Below are positions 41,537 to 51,113 of a stretch of 64,000 bases of DNA, piece after piece. Position numbers and translations under genes: made by a program. The stretch's first letter is position 1, and the number at the start of each line of letters is the position of its first letter. The stretch is from positions 3,720,001 to 3,784,000 of the forward strand of contig NZ_CP054706.1 in assembly GCF_016495865.1 (NCBI RefSeq). The letters run 5' to 3'. The stretch comes from Salicibibacter cibi. Lineage in GTDB: Bacteria > Bacillota > Bacilli > Bacillales > Marinococcaceae. The notes below the pieces were generated by a model. The model searched no databases. It saw nothing but the letters and a program-made list of their open reading frames with translations, and had not been told where the DNA came from.

Positions 41537-43376
41537 TGCTTTCACCTCCCGCACCGGAAGACGCCAAAGGCAAGGATATCGTTATTCTCGTCCCTTGGCC
41601 CGGTTCACTGGATACCCACACCGAGCCTTGGTGGGCATCAATCATTTCTTTCACGATGGCAAGTCCCAATCCCGTGCCGCCCAAGTTTCTGGCCCGGGCC
41701 TTATCCACGCGGTAGAAACGATCAAATATTTTATGTTGATCTTTTATCGGAATTCCCTGTCCTTCATCCAGGATATCAATCAATACCTCGTTTTCTCTTA
41801 GCTTCGCCCCGACCGTAATCGTACCGCCCTCAGGGGAAAATTTGAGCGCGTTGGAAATGATGTTATTGAACACTTGGGTCATTTTATCACTGTCCATATA
41901 TACTTGAATCGGCCAGTGGGAAAAATGCCGGACAAACGAAACGTCCCGATCTTTAACAAGCATCTCAAACCGATCCACCAAGTGTTGTAACCAATAAATT
42001 AAATCGTGGCGTTCTGTATAAATTCCATGTTCTTGCACATCCATTTTCGACAATTGCAATAGGTCATTCACGAGACGAATCATACGGTCCGTTTCCACTT
42101 GAATGACATTCAAAAACCGCGGGGCAAGATCTTCATCAGCCATGGCACCATCTTCCAATGCCTCCATGTAACTCTTTAATGTCGTTAACGGCGTGCGTAA
42201 TTCATGAGAAACATTTGCTACGAATTCACGACGCTCTCTCTCCAATTTTTCCTTTTCCGTGACATCATGAAGCACTGTAATCAAACCGGTCACATAGCCG
42301 CTTTCGCTTCGGAGAACGGAAAAGCTCGCTTCTAACAGAGAATCCCCTCGTTCATCACTGAAATCCAAAATCAACGGTTCCGTATAATCATAGAGATCAC
42401 TGGGGGCGACCTGTCCCGAAAGATCCAATATGTCGGGGAGAGGCCGGCCTTTTGCCTCTTCACTGTCTAAAGATAACAATATTTCCGCTTGTTTATTGAG
42501 CAAAATAATACGGCCAAGTTCATCCGTGGCGATCACGCCATCTGTCATATGGGAAAGGACAGAGCTAAGCTTCCGCCTTTCCCCTTCTGTTGTGGCATTC
42601 GCTTCTTTTAAATTCATTGCCAGCGTATTAAAGGAAGAGGCGAGCTCCCCGATTTCATCATTCCCGTAAACACGAACACGACGACTGAAGTCTCCTTCAC
42701 TCATCACCGCGGACTGTTTCTGCATATCTCTAATCGGACGAGTAACGGTTCTCGATAAAAGAACGCCGATCATTGCCGTAATCACCAGTGCAATGCCCCC
42801 ACTCGTCATAAAAATGTTATTAATTTGCGTCACTTCATCGTACATATCTTCCATTGATGATTCCAAATGAATGGCTCCAATGACTTCATCATCGTCTCCA
42901 TGCAAGGGTTGCGTGATCACCCGCATACGAAAGCCGGTATCCGGGTCCAACAACATATCATTCGACTCTTGATCAAGCAATGCCTGGGAGACACGTATTT
43001 CCGTATTCAGCAATCCGCCGCTTTGCGTTCCGTGTTGATTGTGAGCCAGTACATTCTGCTGGCTGTCCACCACTTGAATGGTGGACCCGGTACTGCTTAG
43101 CTCATTCACTTCATAACGAGAAATTAAATCATTAATTTCTTCGTTCATTTCATTTTGATCCGTATCATCCGTTTCTTGTATAAGCGTTTGTTCAATATTG
43201 TAAGAGAGCAAACTCATTTGGTCTTCCAATGCACCCCGATGATTTTCGACAAATCGTTCTTCAAGACGATCCATGAAAAAGATTCCAATAACCTGAAACG
43301 CAATCAGCAAAAGCATGACGTAAATAAATATTAATTTAAATTGAAAAGATTTAAAGAAACCCGCAATTCGCTTCAT
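41529..43376 (-). CDS. walK: Cell-wall metabolism sensor histidine kinase WalK (YycG)
   Basis: A 615-residue kinase. A TM helix at 11-33, an extracellular PAS-like domain to about 180, a second TM at about 184-206 and a HAMP domain (SRTVTRPIRDM) are followed by a PAS domain (GVIATDELGRIILLN). HisKA has the phospho-His in VSHELRTPLTTLKSYMEAL; the ATPase domain has NIISNALKFSPEGG, DEGQGIP and GGTGLGLAIVKEM. It controls wall hydrolases through WalR and is essential in relatives. The ribosome binding site CAGGAG overlaps the walR stop region, so translation is coupled. Confidence 0.97.
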   Translation of the reverse strand: MKRIAGFFKSFQFKLIFIYVMLLLIAFQVIGIFFMDRLEERFVENHRGALEDQMSLLSYNIEQTLIQETDDTDQNEMNEEINDLISRYEVNELSSTGSTIQVVDSQQNVLAHNQHGTQSGGLLNTEIRVSQALLDQESNDMLLDPDTGFRMRVITQPLHGDDDEVIGAIHLESSMEDMYDEVTQINNIFMTSGGIALVITAMIGVLLSRTVTRPIRDMQKQSAVMSEGDFSRRVRVYGNDEIGELASSFNTLAMNLKEANATTEGERRKLSSVLSHMTDGVIATDELGRIILLNKQAEILLSLDSEEAKGRPLPDILDLSGQVAPSDLYDYTEPLILDFSDERGDSLLEASFSVLRSESGYVTGLITVLHDVTEKEKLERERREFVANVSHELRTPLTTLKSYMEALEDGAMADEDLAPRFLNVIQVETDRMIRLVNDLLQLSKMDVQEHGIYTERHDLIYWLQHLVDRFEMLVKDRDVSFVRHFSHWPIQVYMDSDKMTQVFNNIISNALKFSPEGGTITVGAKLRENEVLIDILDEGQGIPIKDQHKIFDRFYRVDKARARNLGGTGLGLAIVKEMIDAHQGSVWVSSEPGQGTRITISLPLASSGAGGESNG

Positions 43377-43382
43377 CCAACT

Positions 43383-44087
43383 CTACTCCTGTTCGGGATG
43401 CCGAAGATAATAACCTACCCCTCTTCTTGTAATAATCCAATTTGGATAACTGGGGTTATCTTCTACTTTCTCCCGCAGTCGGCGCACCGTGACATCAACG
43501 GTACGTACATCTCCAAAATAGTCATAGCCCCAAACGGACTGCAAAAGGTCTTCCCGTGACATCACTTGTCCAATATGACTCCCTAAATAATGGATTAATT
43601 CAAACTCCCGATGAGTAAGCTCAATTGGAGTCCCCCGCTTACGAACGAGGTAAGCTTCCGGGTCAATTGTCAAATCCCCGATTTGCTTAGTCCCGGTATT
43701 TTTTCGTTCTGCTTCGGGGACAACTTGAAGCCTGCGAATATTCGCTTTCACACGCGCAAGCAATTCACGGGTACTAAAGGGCTTGGTTACATAATCATCG
43801 GCACCCAATTCAAGGCCGAGCACTTTATCGATCTCCGAGTCTTTTGCCGTAAGCATAATAATCGGCATATCATAATTTTTGCGAACTTCACGGCACACTT
43901 CCATCCCATCTTTATTTGGAAGCATAATATCGAGTAAAATGAGATCAGGCTTAAAAGCGTCTACTTTTTCAAGCGCTTCTGTGCCATCATAGGCAACCTC
44001 GATTTCAAAGCCTTCTTTTTGCAGTGAAAATTCGAGAATATCGGCAATCGGTTGCTCATCATCGACAACCAGAATTTTTTCATTCAT
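43383..44087 (-). CDS. walR: Response regulator WalR (YycF)
   Basis: A 234-residue OmpR-type regulator. The receiver domain has the acidic pair VVDDE, phospho-Asp in [13 protein letters not shown] (about residue 53), MLTAK and the KPF switch. The DNA-binding winged helix has [18 protein letters not shown] and [18 protein letters not shown]. It regulates autolysin and wall-turnover genes by binding paired TGTWAH boxes. It is the first gene of the walRKHIJ operon; a -10 TATAAT lies near 44126-44131, but no matching -35 was clear. GAGG precedes the ATG. Confidence 0.97.
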   Translation of the reverse strand: MNEKILVVDDEQPIADILEFSLQKEGFEIEVAYDGTEALEKVDAFKPDLILLDIMLPNKDGMEVCREVRKNYDMPIIMLTAKDSEIDKVLGLELGADDYVTKPFSTRELLARVKANIRRLQVVPEAERKNTGTKQIGDLTIDPEAYLVRKRGTPIELTHREFELIHYLGSHIGQVMSREDLLQSVWGYDYFGDVRTVDVTVRRLREKVEDNPSYPNWIITRRGVGYYLRHPEQE

Positions 44088-44176
44088 GATTTTTTCGCCT
44101 CATTTCGTATTTCTGTAGCCATATTATACAAGTATTGTAACATAGCTACGCGTTTAATGACGCTTATCGATGCATA

Positions 44177-44204
44177 CAAAAAAACCCCGGGGCATTCCGG
44201 GGGA
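44177..44204 (-). terminator. Intrinsic terminator after the tRNA cluster
   Basis: On the minus strand CCCCGG and CCGGGG pair around AATGCC and are followed by eight T, just past tRNA-Phe. Confidence 0.85.
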
Positions 44205-44219
44205 TATCAATTATAAGCA

Positions 44220-44295
44220 TGGTGGCTCGAGACGGAATCGAACCGCCGACACGTAGATTTTCAGTCTACTGCTCTACCGACTGAGCTATCGAGCC
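44220..44295 (-). tRNA. tRNA-Phe (GAA)
   Basis: 76-nt cloverleaf with acceptor GGCTCGA/TCGAGCC, D-loop AGCTCAGTCGG and anticodon loop CTGAAAA. The T-arm has GGTTCGATTCC, and 3' CCA is encoded. It is last of three minus-strand tRNAs. Confidence 0.97.
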
Positions 44296-44307
44296 AACAT
44301 ATGTAAA

Positions 44308-44383
44308 TGGCGGGCCTGACGGGATTCGAACCCGCGATCTCCTGCGTGACAGGCAGGCATGTTAACCGCTACACCACAGGCCC
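44308..44383 (-). tRNA. tRNA-Asp (GTC)
   Basis: 76-nt cloverleaf with acceptor GGGCCTG/CAGGCCC, anticodon loop CTGTCAC, T-arm GGTTCGAATCC, discriminator G and encoded CCA. Confidence 0.97.
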
Positions 44384-44390
44384 TTATTTT

Positions 44391-44473
44391 TTAGAAAACT
44401 TGGCTTTTCACCAAACATTTATGGCGAAAGCCTTCGCCCATCTTATGTAGGTAATAAAGTTGATTTATACTTT
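44391..44473 (-). repeat. Dispersed hairpin repeat, family B copy 3
   Basis: Inverted relative of 29581-29664. It fills exactly the spacer between tRNA-Asp and tRNA-Lys. Its hairpin GGCTTTCGCC/GGTGAAAAGCC differs from copy 2 by paired changes, suggesting that the stem is kept. Confidence 0.8.
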
Positions 44474-44476
44474 ATT

Positions 44477-44552
44477 GGTGAGCCATGGAGGATTCGAACC
44501 TCCGACCCTCTGATTAAAAGTCAGATGCTCTGCCAGCTGAGCTAATGGCTCA
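44477..44552 (-). tRNA. tRNA-Lys (TTT)
   Basis: 76-nt cloverleaf with acceptor GAGCCAT/ATGGCTC, anticodon loop CTTTTAA, T-arm GGTTCGAATCC, discriminator A and encoded CCA. It is first of the three in transcription order. Confidence 0.97.
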
Positions 44553-44663
44553 TTAAGCCCAAAGACAGAATTTATCTTAGCACGTTCGGCGTTTAAATGC
44601 AATGGGGAATGGCAAATTGCTCGTTGGAAAACCCTAAGCGCATATTTACAAAAGGAGGATCCT

Positions 44664-45371
44664 ATGCTCAAACGGACCACACATCGGCCTCATTCGCTTC
44701 CTAAAGGACCTTGGCTAATGACCCAGACATGGAAAAATGTATTATTCGCCCATTGGCCACTTTCGCCGACAACATTGCAAACGAAAATTCCGGCTCCTCT
44801 GGAGATTGATACCTATGATGGCCAAGCGTGGATCGGGATCATTCCTTTTGATATCGTGCGATTACGCGCCCGTTTCCTTCCGCCTGTGCCATTTGCGCAT
44901 GCCTTCCCCGAAGTAAATGTGCGAACGTATGTCACATTTAACGGTCAACCCGGTGTTTATTTTTTTAGCCTGGATGCCGATCACCGGCTGGCCGTGCGCA
45001 TGGCGCGCTCACTGTTTCACCTTCCTTATTTTTATGCCGATATGGAGGTTAAAAGGGAAAACGGCTTCATTCGCTATCACAGTTATCGGCCAAATGCGAT
45101 GTTTGAAGCCGCTTATCAACCGACGTCGCACGTTTTCACAGCAGAAAAAGGCACCTTGGATGACTGGCTCACCGAACGGTACCGGTTATATACGACGCAT
45201 CGGCGAAATTTATATGCCCTTGATATCCACCATAACCCATGGCCGTTACAGCATGCCGAGGCAGATTTTCACAAAAACACGATGTTTCTCGAATTATCAA
45301 ATACGAAACCTTTGCTTCATTATGCGAAAAGACAAAAGGTTTTCTTTTGGCCGCTTCATCGTTGCACCTGA
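44664..45371 (+). CDS. DUF2071 family protein (YqjF-like)
   Basis: A 235-residue soluble protein of the YqjF/DUF2071 family. Typical parts are WKNVLFAHWPLSPTTLQTKI, DGQAWIGIIPFDI, FPEVNVRTYVTFNGQPGVYFFSLDA (in parts) and the C-terminal ERYRLYT near residue 172. The function of the family is unknown. AAAGGAGG precedes the ATG. It begins the plus-strand accessory stretch after the tRNAs and is followed 38 bases later by a GNAT gene. Confidence 0.88.
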   Translation: MLKRTTHRPHSLPKGPWLMTQTWKNVLFAHWPLSPTTLQTKIPAPLEIDTYDGQAWIGIIPFDIVRLRARFLPPVPFAHAFPEVNVRTYVTFNGQPGVYFFSLDADHRLAVRMARSLFHLPYFYADMEVKRENGFIRYHSYRPNAMFEAAYQPTSHVFTAEKGTLDDWLTERYRLYTTHRRNLYALDIHHNPWPLQHAEADFHKNTMFLELSNTKPLLHYAKRQKVFFWPLHRCT

Positions 45372-45409
45372 TATACTAATGGTAAGCAACAATCAAATAG
45401 GAGCATTAC

Positions 45410-45916
45410 ATGATACGATACGCGCAAAAGACAGACATGGCGGAAATTATGAACATCGTGAAGAAAACGGTCCGGGTGATGAATGCAGACGGCAGTGACC
45501 AATGGAACGGAAGCTATCCAACATCCCGGCATTTTTTAACAGACATCAACAAGCAATCTCTTTTCGTGCTAGTAGCCGGCGGGAAAATTAGCGGTTTTAT
45601 AACGGTTGACCAAAATATTGATTCACGATTTCAACAAATGACGTGGACGTATCCCGATCAGGACGCCGGGACCTTTCATCGGCTGGCAGTGGATCCTGAC
45701 GGGCGTAATCATGGAGTGGCGAGTCAGCTTATCCACTTTGCCGAAGCCAAATGTGCAGCAGAGGAATTGAAAACGATGAAAATTGATACGTACGCACTTA
45801 ATCAGAGCGCCCGCGCTTTGTTTGAACGTCTCGGCTATAAACTCGTCGGCTTTTCAAGGGAAGGAACCGGAAAGCCTTATCCGTTTTATTATTATGAAAA
45901 AATCTTAAGCGTTTAA
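45410..45916 (+). CDS. GNAT family N-acetyltransferase
   Basis: A 168-residue acetyltransferase. The acetyl-CoA site is in FHRLAVDPDGRNHGVASQLI (beta-4 and the pyrophosphate loop), followed by IDTYALNQSARALFERLGYKLVG, the usual C-terminal part of the GNAT fold. It starts MIRYAQKTDMAEI with AGGAG upstream. It lies between the DUF2071 gene and a broken aldo/keto reductase gene, 12 bases from the latter. The substrate is unknown. Confidence 0.9.
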   Translation: MIRYAQKTDMAEIMNIVKKTVRVMNADGSDQWNGSYPTSRHFLTDINKQSLFVLVAGGKISGFITVDQNIDSRFQQMTWTYPDQDAGTFHRLAVDPDGRNHGVASQLIHFAEAKCAAEELKTMKIDTYALNQSARALFERLGYKLVGFSREGTGKPYPFYYYEKILSV

Positions 45917-45928
45917 GGAGGAGAAGAA

Positions 45929-46815
45929 ATGGAACGTTTAGACCGCATCAAAGAGTCCTTGCAAAACCGCACGGTTACATTGCCCGATGGTACCGCTCTT
46001 CCGAGCATCGGACAAGGCACATGGAAAATGGGAGAACATCCCGATAGCAAAGATGATGAAATACAAGCCTTGCAACTCGGCCTTGATCTGGGAATGAATG
46101 TCATAGACACCGCGGAAATGTATGGGGATGGGCGAGCGGAACAAATCGCCGGAGAAGCCATTAAAAATCGCAGGGACGATGCTTTCCTCGTGTCAAAGGT
46201 CTATCCCCACAATGCTAGTCTGTCAAAAATCCAGACCGCTTGCGAAAACAGTTTGCGGCGATTGAAGACCGATTACTTGGATATGTACCTTTTGCACTGG
46301 CGAGGGTCTTCTGCAGGGCTTCAGGAAACAGTTGAAGGCTTGGAAGCACTTCGTAAGGAAGGGAAAATATTACGGTGGGGGGTATCCAACTTTGATACCT
46401 CGGATATGAAAGAGCTCTTGGATATCAGAAATGGAGGTTATTGTTCCACAAATCAAGTGCTGTATCATTTGGGTTCACGGGGGATTGATTATGATCTACT
46501 CCCGTGGCAACGCCAACATCAAATGCCGATTATGGCATACAGCCCCTTGGCCAAGGCGGTTCACTCATCAGCCAATTGATGAACAACCTGACCATTAAAG
46601 AAATTGCCGAAAAACATAAAGCGAGACCTCTGCAAATCGCGCTAGCCTGGACGATACGAACAAAAGGCATTCTCGCCATACCGAAGGGCACGAGTGAAAA
46701 TCATGTCATCGAAAATGCGGAAGCTGCCACGATCGCGTTGTCAGAAGATGATCTACGAAAGATTGATAAGGTATTCCCAAAACCGGAGCGAAAGATGCCT
46801 TTGGATATTATTTGA
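45929..46815 (+). pseudogene. Aldo/keto reductase, interrupted by one frameshift
   Basis: Two overlapping frames together make one NADPH-dependent aldo/keto reductase of about 295 residues. The first frame has LPSIGQGTWKMGEH, NVIDTAEMYGDGRAEQ (catalytic Asp and Tyr), the Lys in LVSKVYPHNAS and LDMYLLHWRG. It breaks after MPIMAYSPL near 46545-46549, where one missing base shifts it. The second frame resumes GQGGSLISQLMNN and continues through IAIPKGTSENHVIENA-like coenzyme-binding sequence. Either the gene is dead or the assembly lacks one base. AAGGAGG precedes the ATG. Confidence 0.85.
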
Positions 46816-46876
46816 ATCCCCCGTCACTAACGGGACGAGATTCTTGATTCCAGCGTCCAAACAATTTCACTTATTT

Positions 46877-47157
46877 AGGGACTGCTGAATAACGGAAAAG
46901 ACTGGCACATAAGTATTTTCCGTTGGTGTTGTCAAAACTGGATGCAAGGAAATCCATCCTATAAGCAAAAAACCCTTGCACTTCTGGCAACGTATGGAGA
47001 GATGACGCTGCAATGGCGTAGACATCAAAACGGACGCGTCAAGCCCCCGCAGCGCCGGTTTTGCGCGAGGAGGCTTGACCGTTCGTCCGCGGAAAGCGAA
47101 GCCATGGAAGCGGCATCCCGGCTTCAGCTGATAACTGCAAGTTGTTCAGCAATCCCT
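46877..47157 (+). repeat. MITE-like element, copy 4 (281 bp)
   Basis: Same termini and inner hairpins as copies 1-3 and the same orientation. No clear target duplication is seen (TTATTT on the left, ATGTA on the right), so it may be older or rearranged. Confidence 0.88.
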
Positions 47158-47588
47158 ATGTATATTTAACTTCTTGATACGTAACAATATAATAACCACA
47201 TCATCCCCTAAAGTTGAGCCATCGCCTTCTTACATTAGTTCCCCCTATAAACTGATAATCGTAAGAAACGGGAATGATGATCACGGTGTTCACTTAATCC
47301 ACTCTTGATGAGCAACAGGAAGTGAATCTGGCGAAAGGCTAAATCGGTGATCTTCCACCGCTTGGCTCTTTTCGCCTTTGTTTTCATGCAGTTTATCAAC
47401 TCTGCTTGGTCTATTCCGATACCTGCCGATGACATTCACCTTCTCCCCCTTCATGAAACAGGGGTAACGATGCTAACAACGGCTCTCGGGATCACCCCTC
47501 AGCAATCCGAATACAACCGCCGAGACAAGAAACCGCGAAGAACATCGCGGCCATAAACGTAAGTCCCGAGTATTCTGCTGATCCTTTC
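47158..47588. other. Intergenic region between MITE copy 4 and gabD
   Basis: About 430 bases without a convincing gene. A 69-codon plus-strand frame at 47347-47556 has a hydrophobic start but no ribosome binding site or recognisable domain. Confidence 0.45.
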
Positions 47589-47623
47589 ATAAAAATGACC
47601 CCGGTATTTAGCCAGGGTCATTT
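47589..47623 (-). terminator. Intrinsic terminator after gabD
   Basis: On the minus strand AATGACCCTGG and CCGGGGTCATT pair (one mismatch), followed by TTTT, directly past the gabD stop. Confidence 0.85.
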
Positions 47624-47625
47624 CA

Positions 47626-49035
47626 TTATAGCTTAAGCGAGATAAATTTCGTTTCCAGAAACTCGTCCATGCCTTGATGGCCGCCTTCCCGACCGATGCC
47701 GCTTTGCTTCCAGCCTCCGAATGGTGCCTGTGCAGTGGACGGACCGCCGTCATTTAAGCCGACAATGCCATACTCCAGCTGTTCACTCAAGCGGATCGCT
47801 TTTGATACATCGCTTGTAAATAAATAAGCAGCCAATCCGTATATAGTGTTATTTGCACGCTCAATCGCTTCTTCCTCGGTTTTAAAGGTAGCGATAGGCG
47901 CGAGCGGGCCAAACGTCTCTTCATTCATGCAAGCCATGTCTTCTTTTACCCCGCTAATTACTGTTGGCGTTAAAAAGAGCCCATCTTTCTTTTTGCCGCC
48001 GGTAACAACTTTTGCCCCTTGTTTCTCGGCATCTTCGATATGGGAAAGGACTTTGTCAACGGCATCTTCGTCGATTAATGGACCAATGTCGGTATTATCA
48101 TCGAGACCATCGCCGACGTTTAAGCCTTCAACGGCTTGCTTAAATTTATTCGTGAACGTCTCTTCAATCGATTCAGCTACGTATATGCGGTTCGCACAGA
48201 CGCACGTCTGTCCTCCATTGCGGAATTTCGATGTCACTGCCTGTTCAACAGCGTTGTCAATATCCGCATCTTCAAGAACGATTAAAGGTGCGTGACCGCC
48301 AAGCTCCAGCGATATTTTCTTCATCGTTTCCGATGCGCCGCTCATTAACGTTTTGCCAACTTCCGTTGAACCGGTGAAAGTAAGCTTGCGCACGCGCTTG
48401 TCCTGTTGCCATGCCTCGGAAATTTCTCTGGACGAACCGGTGACGACGTTGACAACCCCTTTGGGAATGCCTGCTTCCACCGCCAATTCGGCCAGTTTCA
48501 GAGCTGTTAACGGGGTTTGCGTTGCAGGTTTAATGACAGCTGTGCAACCGACCGCGAGTGCCGGCGCGATTTTGCGCGTAATCATCGCCGCCGGAAAATT
48601 CCACGGTGTAATCGATGCCACGACCCCCACGGGTTGATGAGTGACAAACAATCGCTTGTCCGGCGCAGAAGCAGGGATTGATTCTCCGTAGTTACGCTTG
48701 CCTTCCTCCGCGTACCATTTGATAAACGAATTTGCATAAGAAATTTCACCGCGCGCTTCCTTAATCGCTTTCCCCTGCTCTTTCGTCATCGTTTGCGCGA
48801 GCTCTTCGTGATTCTCACCGATCAGTTCAAACCATTTCTCCAGTTTCGCACTCCGATCAGCGGCGGCAAGCTTGGACCACTCCGGAAATGCTTCATACGC
48901 GGCCGTCGCCGCTGCTTCTGCTTCTTTCTCGCCACCTTTGGGGATCGTTTCGAGCACGTCTCCCGTTGCAGGGTTGACTACATCGATTTGTTCCAGTTGA
49001 TCGCCAGTCCATTCGCCGTTGATAAGTATATTCAT
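47626..49035 (-). CDS. gabD: NAD(P)-dependent succinate-semialdehyde dehydrogenase
   Basis: A 469-residue class I aldehyde dehydrogenase. It has the cofactor segment VASITPWNFPAAMITRKIAP, KPATQTPLTAL and LTFTGSTEVGK. The catalytic Glu is in KISLELGGHAPLIV and the nucleophilic Cys in RNGGQTCVCANRI. The ETFGPLAPI and GREGGHQGMDEFLETKFI ends match the GabD group, which oxidises succinate semialdehyde to succinate. The ATG follows AAGGAG with a rather long spacer (about 12 nt). No gabT or regulator is beside it, so GABA catabolism is only a family-level inference. Confidence 0.9.
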   Translation of the reverse strand: MNILINGEWTGDQLEQIDVVNPATGDVLETIPKGGEKEAEAAATAAYEAFPEWSKLAAADRSAKLEKWFELIGENHEELAQTMTKEQGKAIKEARGEISYANSFIKWYAEEGKRNYGESIPASAPDKRLFVTHQPVGVVASITPWNFPAAMITRKIAPALAVGCTAVIKPATQTPLTALKLAELAVEAGIPKGVVNVVTGSSREISEAWQQDKRVRKLTFTGSTEVGKTLMSGASETMKKISLELGGHAPLIVLEDADIDNAVEQAVTSKFRNGGQTCVCANRIYVAESIEETFTNKFKQAVEGLNVGDGLDDNTDIGPLIDEDAVDKVLSHIEDAEKQGAKVVTGGKKKDGLFLTPTVISGVKEDMACMNEETFGPLAPIATFKTEEEAIERANNTIYGLAAYLFTSDVSKAIRLSEQLEYGIVGLNDGGPSTAQAPFGGWKQSGIGREGGHQGMDEFLETKFISLKL

Positions 49036-49417
49036 CGTAGTAGCCGACTCCTTCCCTTTTAAAAGTTGAAACTAACTTGATTATTGACTCATCTTTGCTA
49101 TATAACTTCCCCATTTTATGCTCGTTAAAACATTTGTTCAGCGTGCGTTTAAGATTACTGGCTAATGAAAAATCAGGCAAATATTCCTTTGTCATTATGT
49201 TATTGTGTTATTGTGTTACCTTGCCCCCTATTATGAACATATACGTGAAATGATTTCTGTCCGCCTGTAAAAATATGATACACTTTTCCTAACAACAGGA
49301 AACATCCTTGTACATAGGCTGAATACAACGCGAGAAATTCAATGATCATAAACACAGATATGGGGGGAGAAAGTCAGAGAAGCGCAAAATCAAGCAATAG
49401 TAAGGAGATTGATCATC
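49036..49417. other. Intergenic region between divergent gabD and SLC13 genes
   Basis: About 380 bases holding the two upstream regions. A few short frames occur, but none has coding support. No promoter or operator was clear enough to report. Confidence 0.4.
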
Positions 49418-50856
49418 ATGCAAAGGCGGCAATTTATCGGCCTTGTGCTTGGTCCTTTTTTATTTTCTATCCTTTTCTTTTTACCGGATTTAACAGGGCT
49501 GGAGGATTCCCCCGAGCGGTATTGGCCGTGACGGCTTGGGTTGCCAGCTGGTGGGTGACGGAAGCATTACCCATCCCCGCGACCTCTCTTTTACCGATCC
49601 TCTTACTTCCGTTAACAGGGGGAACGGATGAAGAAACAGCGACAATGGCGTATGGAGATCCTATTGTATTCATGTACATGGGCGGCTTTACCATTGCGCT
49701 CGCGATTGAAAAATGGAATCTTCATAAGCGGATTGCCATGACTATTATTGCCATGATTGGGACGAGCGGTCAGAGGATTGTCTTGGGCGTCTCGATTTCA
49801 ACGGCGCTATTATCCATGTGGATTTCCAATGCAGCTACCGCCCTTATGATGTTACCGATTGCATTGGCCTTAATTAATGAAGTGAAAGAGAAAAACTTCT
49901 TTGATCAGCAATCGTTGAATAAATTTGCCAAAGGTCTTTTACTGACCGTTGCCTACTCCGCATCGATCGGGGGACTGGCGACACTTATCGGCTCAGTACC
50001 CAACGCAGCCTTTGCTGCTATTGCAGATAACATGTTGGACACAACGGTTACATTCGCGGATTGGTTTATATTCGGTTTTCCGGTCACAGTTATTTTGCTT
50101 GCCATTTTATTTTTCTATATTACCCGCGTTCAGTTTAAAGTCACTCAAAGCGGAGATATCTCCGAGGATTTCGCCAGAAACCAGTTGAAAGAACTCGGAC
50201 CTATGTCTTATGAAGAAAAAGCTGTACTTACGATATTCAGTATTACCGGTTTCCTTTGGTTATCGACCGGGTTTATTCCGGAAGAATGGCAGGAAGCTAT
50301 GAATATTACGGATACTACGATTTCTATTTTCGGTGCCATCTCAATGTTTTTAGTGCGCAGCCGTCAAGAACAAGGCGCTTTAATGAGATGGCAGAATATG
50401 AAAGAACTTCCCTGGGGCTTATTAGTGCTTTTTGGAGGCGGACTCTCTCTGGCCGCCGGTTTTGAAGACTCAAATTTAACCGAATGGTTCGGGGATTTGC
50501 TAGAAAATGTAGAAGTTCTCCCCTATATCCTGATTTTAATTGTTCTTGCAGCAGCCATTTTATTTATGACAGAGATTTTGTCTAATACTGCCCTTGCTAA
50601 TATGCTAATGCCAATTAGTGTAGGACTCGCGCTCGGAATTGGTGTTGACCCGTTTAGCATCATGGCGATCGTTGCACTTACCGCCTCTTGTGCTTTCATG
50701 CTCCCGATCGCGACACCACCAAACGCAGCGGTATTCAGCTCAGATTATTTAAATATGGACGATATGGTCAAAGCCGGATTTTGGATGAACGTTATGGCCA
50801 TCATCGTTATTGTCATTTTTGTGTACTTCTGGCAACCGATTGTGATGAGTTTTTAG
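49418..50856 (+). CDS. SLC13/DASS family sodium:dicarboxylate symporter, frameshift near the N-terminus
   Basis: An integral membrane anion transporter of about 480 residues with 11-12 helices. Family signatures are VTAWVASWWVTEALPIPATS, ISTALLSMWISNAATALMMLP, and near the C-terminus TEILSNTALANMLMPI and FMLPIATPPNAAVFSS. The expected start is the ATG at 49418 (AAGGAG 10 nt upstream), which encodes MQRRQFIGLVLGPFLFSILF, a typical first helix. That frame stops at about 49534, and the rest of the protein is one frame away. One extra C in the CCCCC run at 49509-49513 would join them. A start at 49342 in the long frame would give a spurious N-terminus. Confidence 0.85.
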
Positions 50857-50890
50857 TTGCTGGTTCAACCGGCTAAGCATTTTTCTTTTA
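50853..50890 (+). terminator. Probable terminator after the SLC13 gene
   Basis: TTAG-CTGGTT and AACCGG-CTAA pair with a bulge, followed by ATTTTTCTTTT. Confidence 0.5.
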
Positions 50891-51113
50891 ATCGAGAAGA
50901 TCGATGGCCTCTATACCGTGTACGGACAATTTACGAACAGCATGGATGACAAGGTTTTTTAGATGATTCCAGTCACCCTTGAAAAACTTGGCCAAGTAAA
51001 GAAATGGAGTCAAAAAGACCTTTTCCTGCAGAGAGTGTCTTAACCCGTTTACTGGTTTCGATAAATCAGTAAACGGGAATGACTTCGTTACATTTTCACC
51101 TTCAACCTAAATC

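Noticed and set aside
47347..47556. 69-codon hydrophobic frame upstream of gabD
   Set aside because: It has no ribosome binding site, no recognisable domain and lies in degenerate sequence beside a MITE.
51043..51078. Terminator for the FMN reductase gene
   Set aside because: CCCGTTTACTG/CAGTAAACGGG is a perfect 11-bp hairpin, but there is no T-run on either strand, so termination is not supported.
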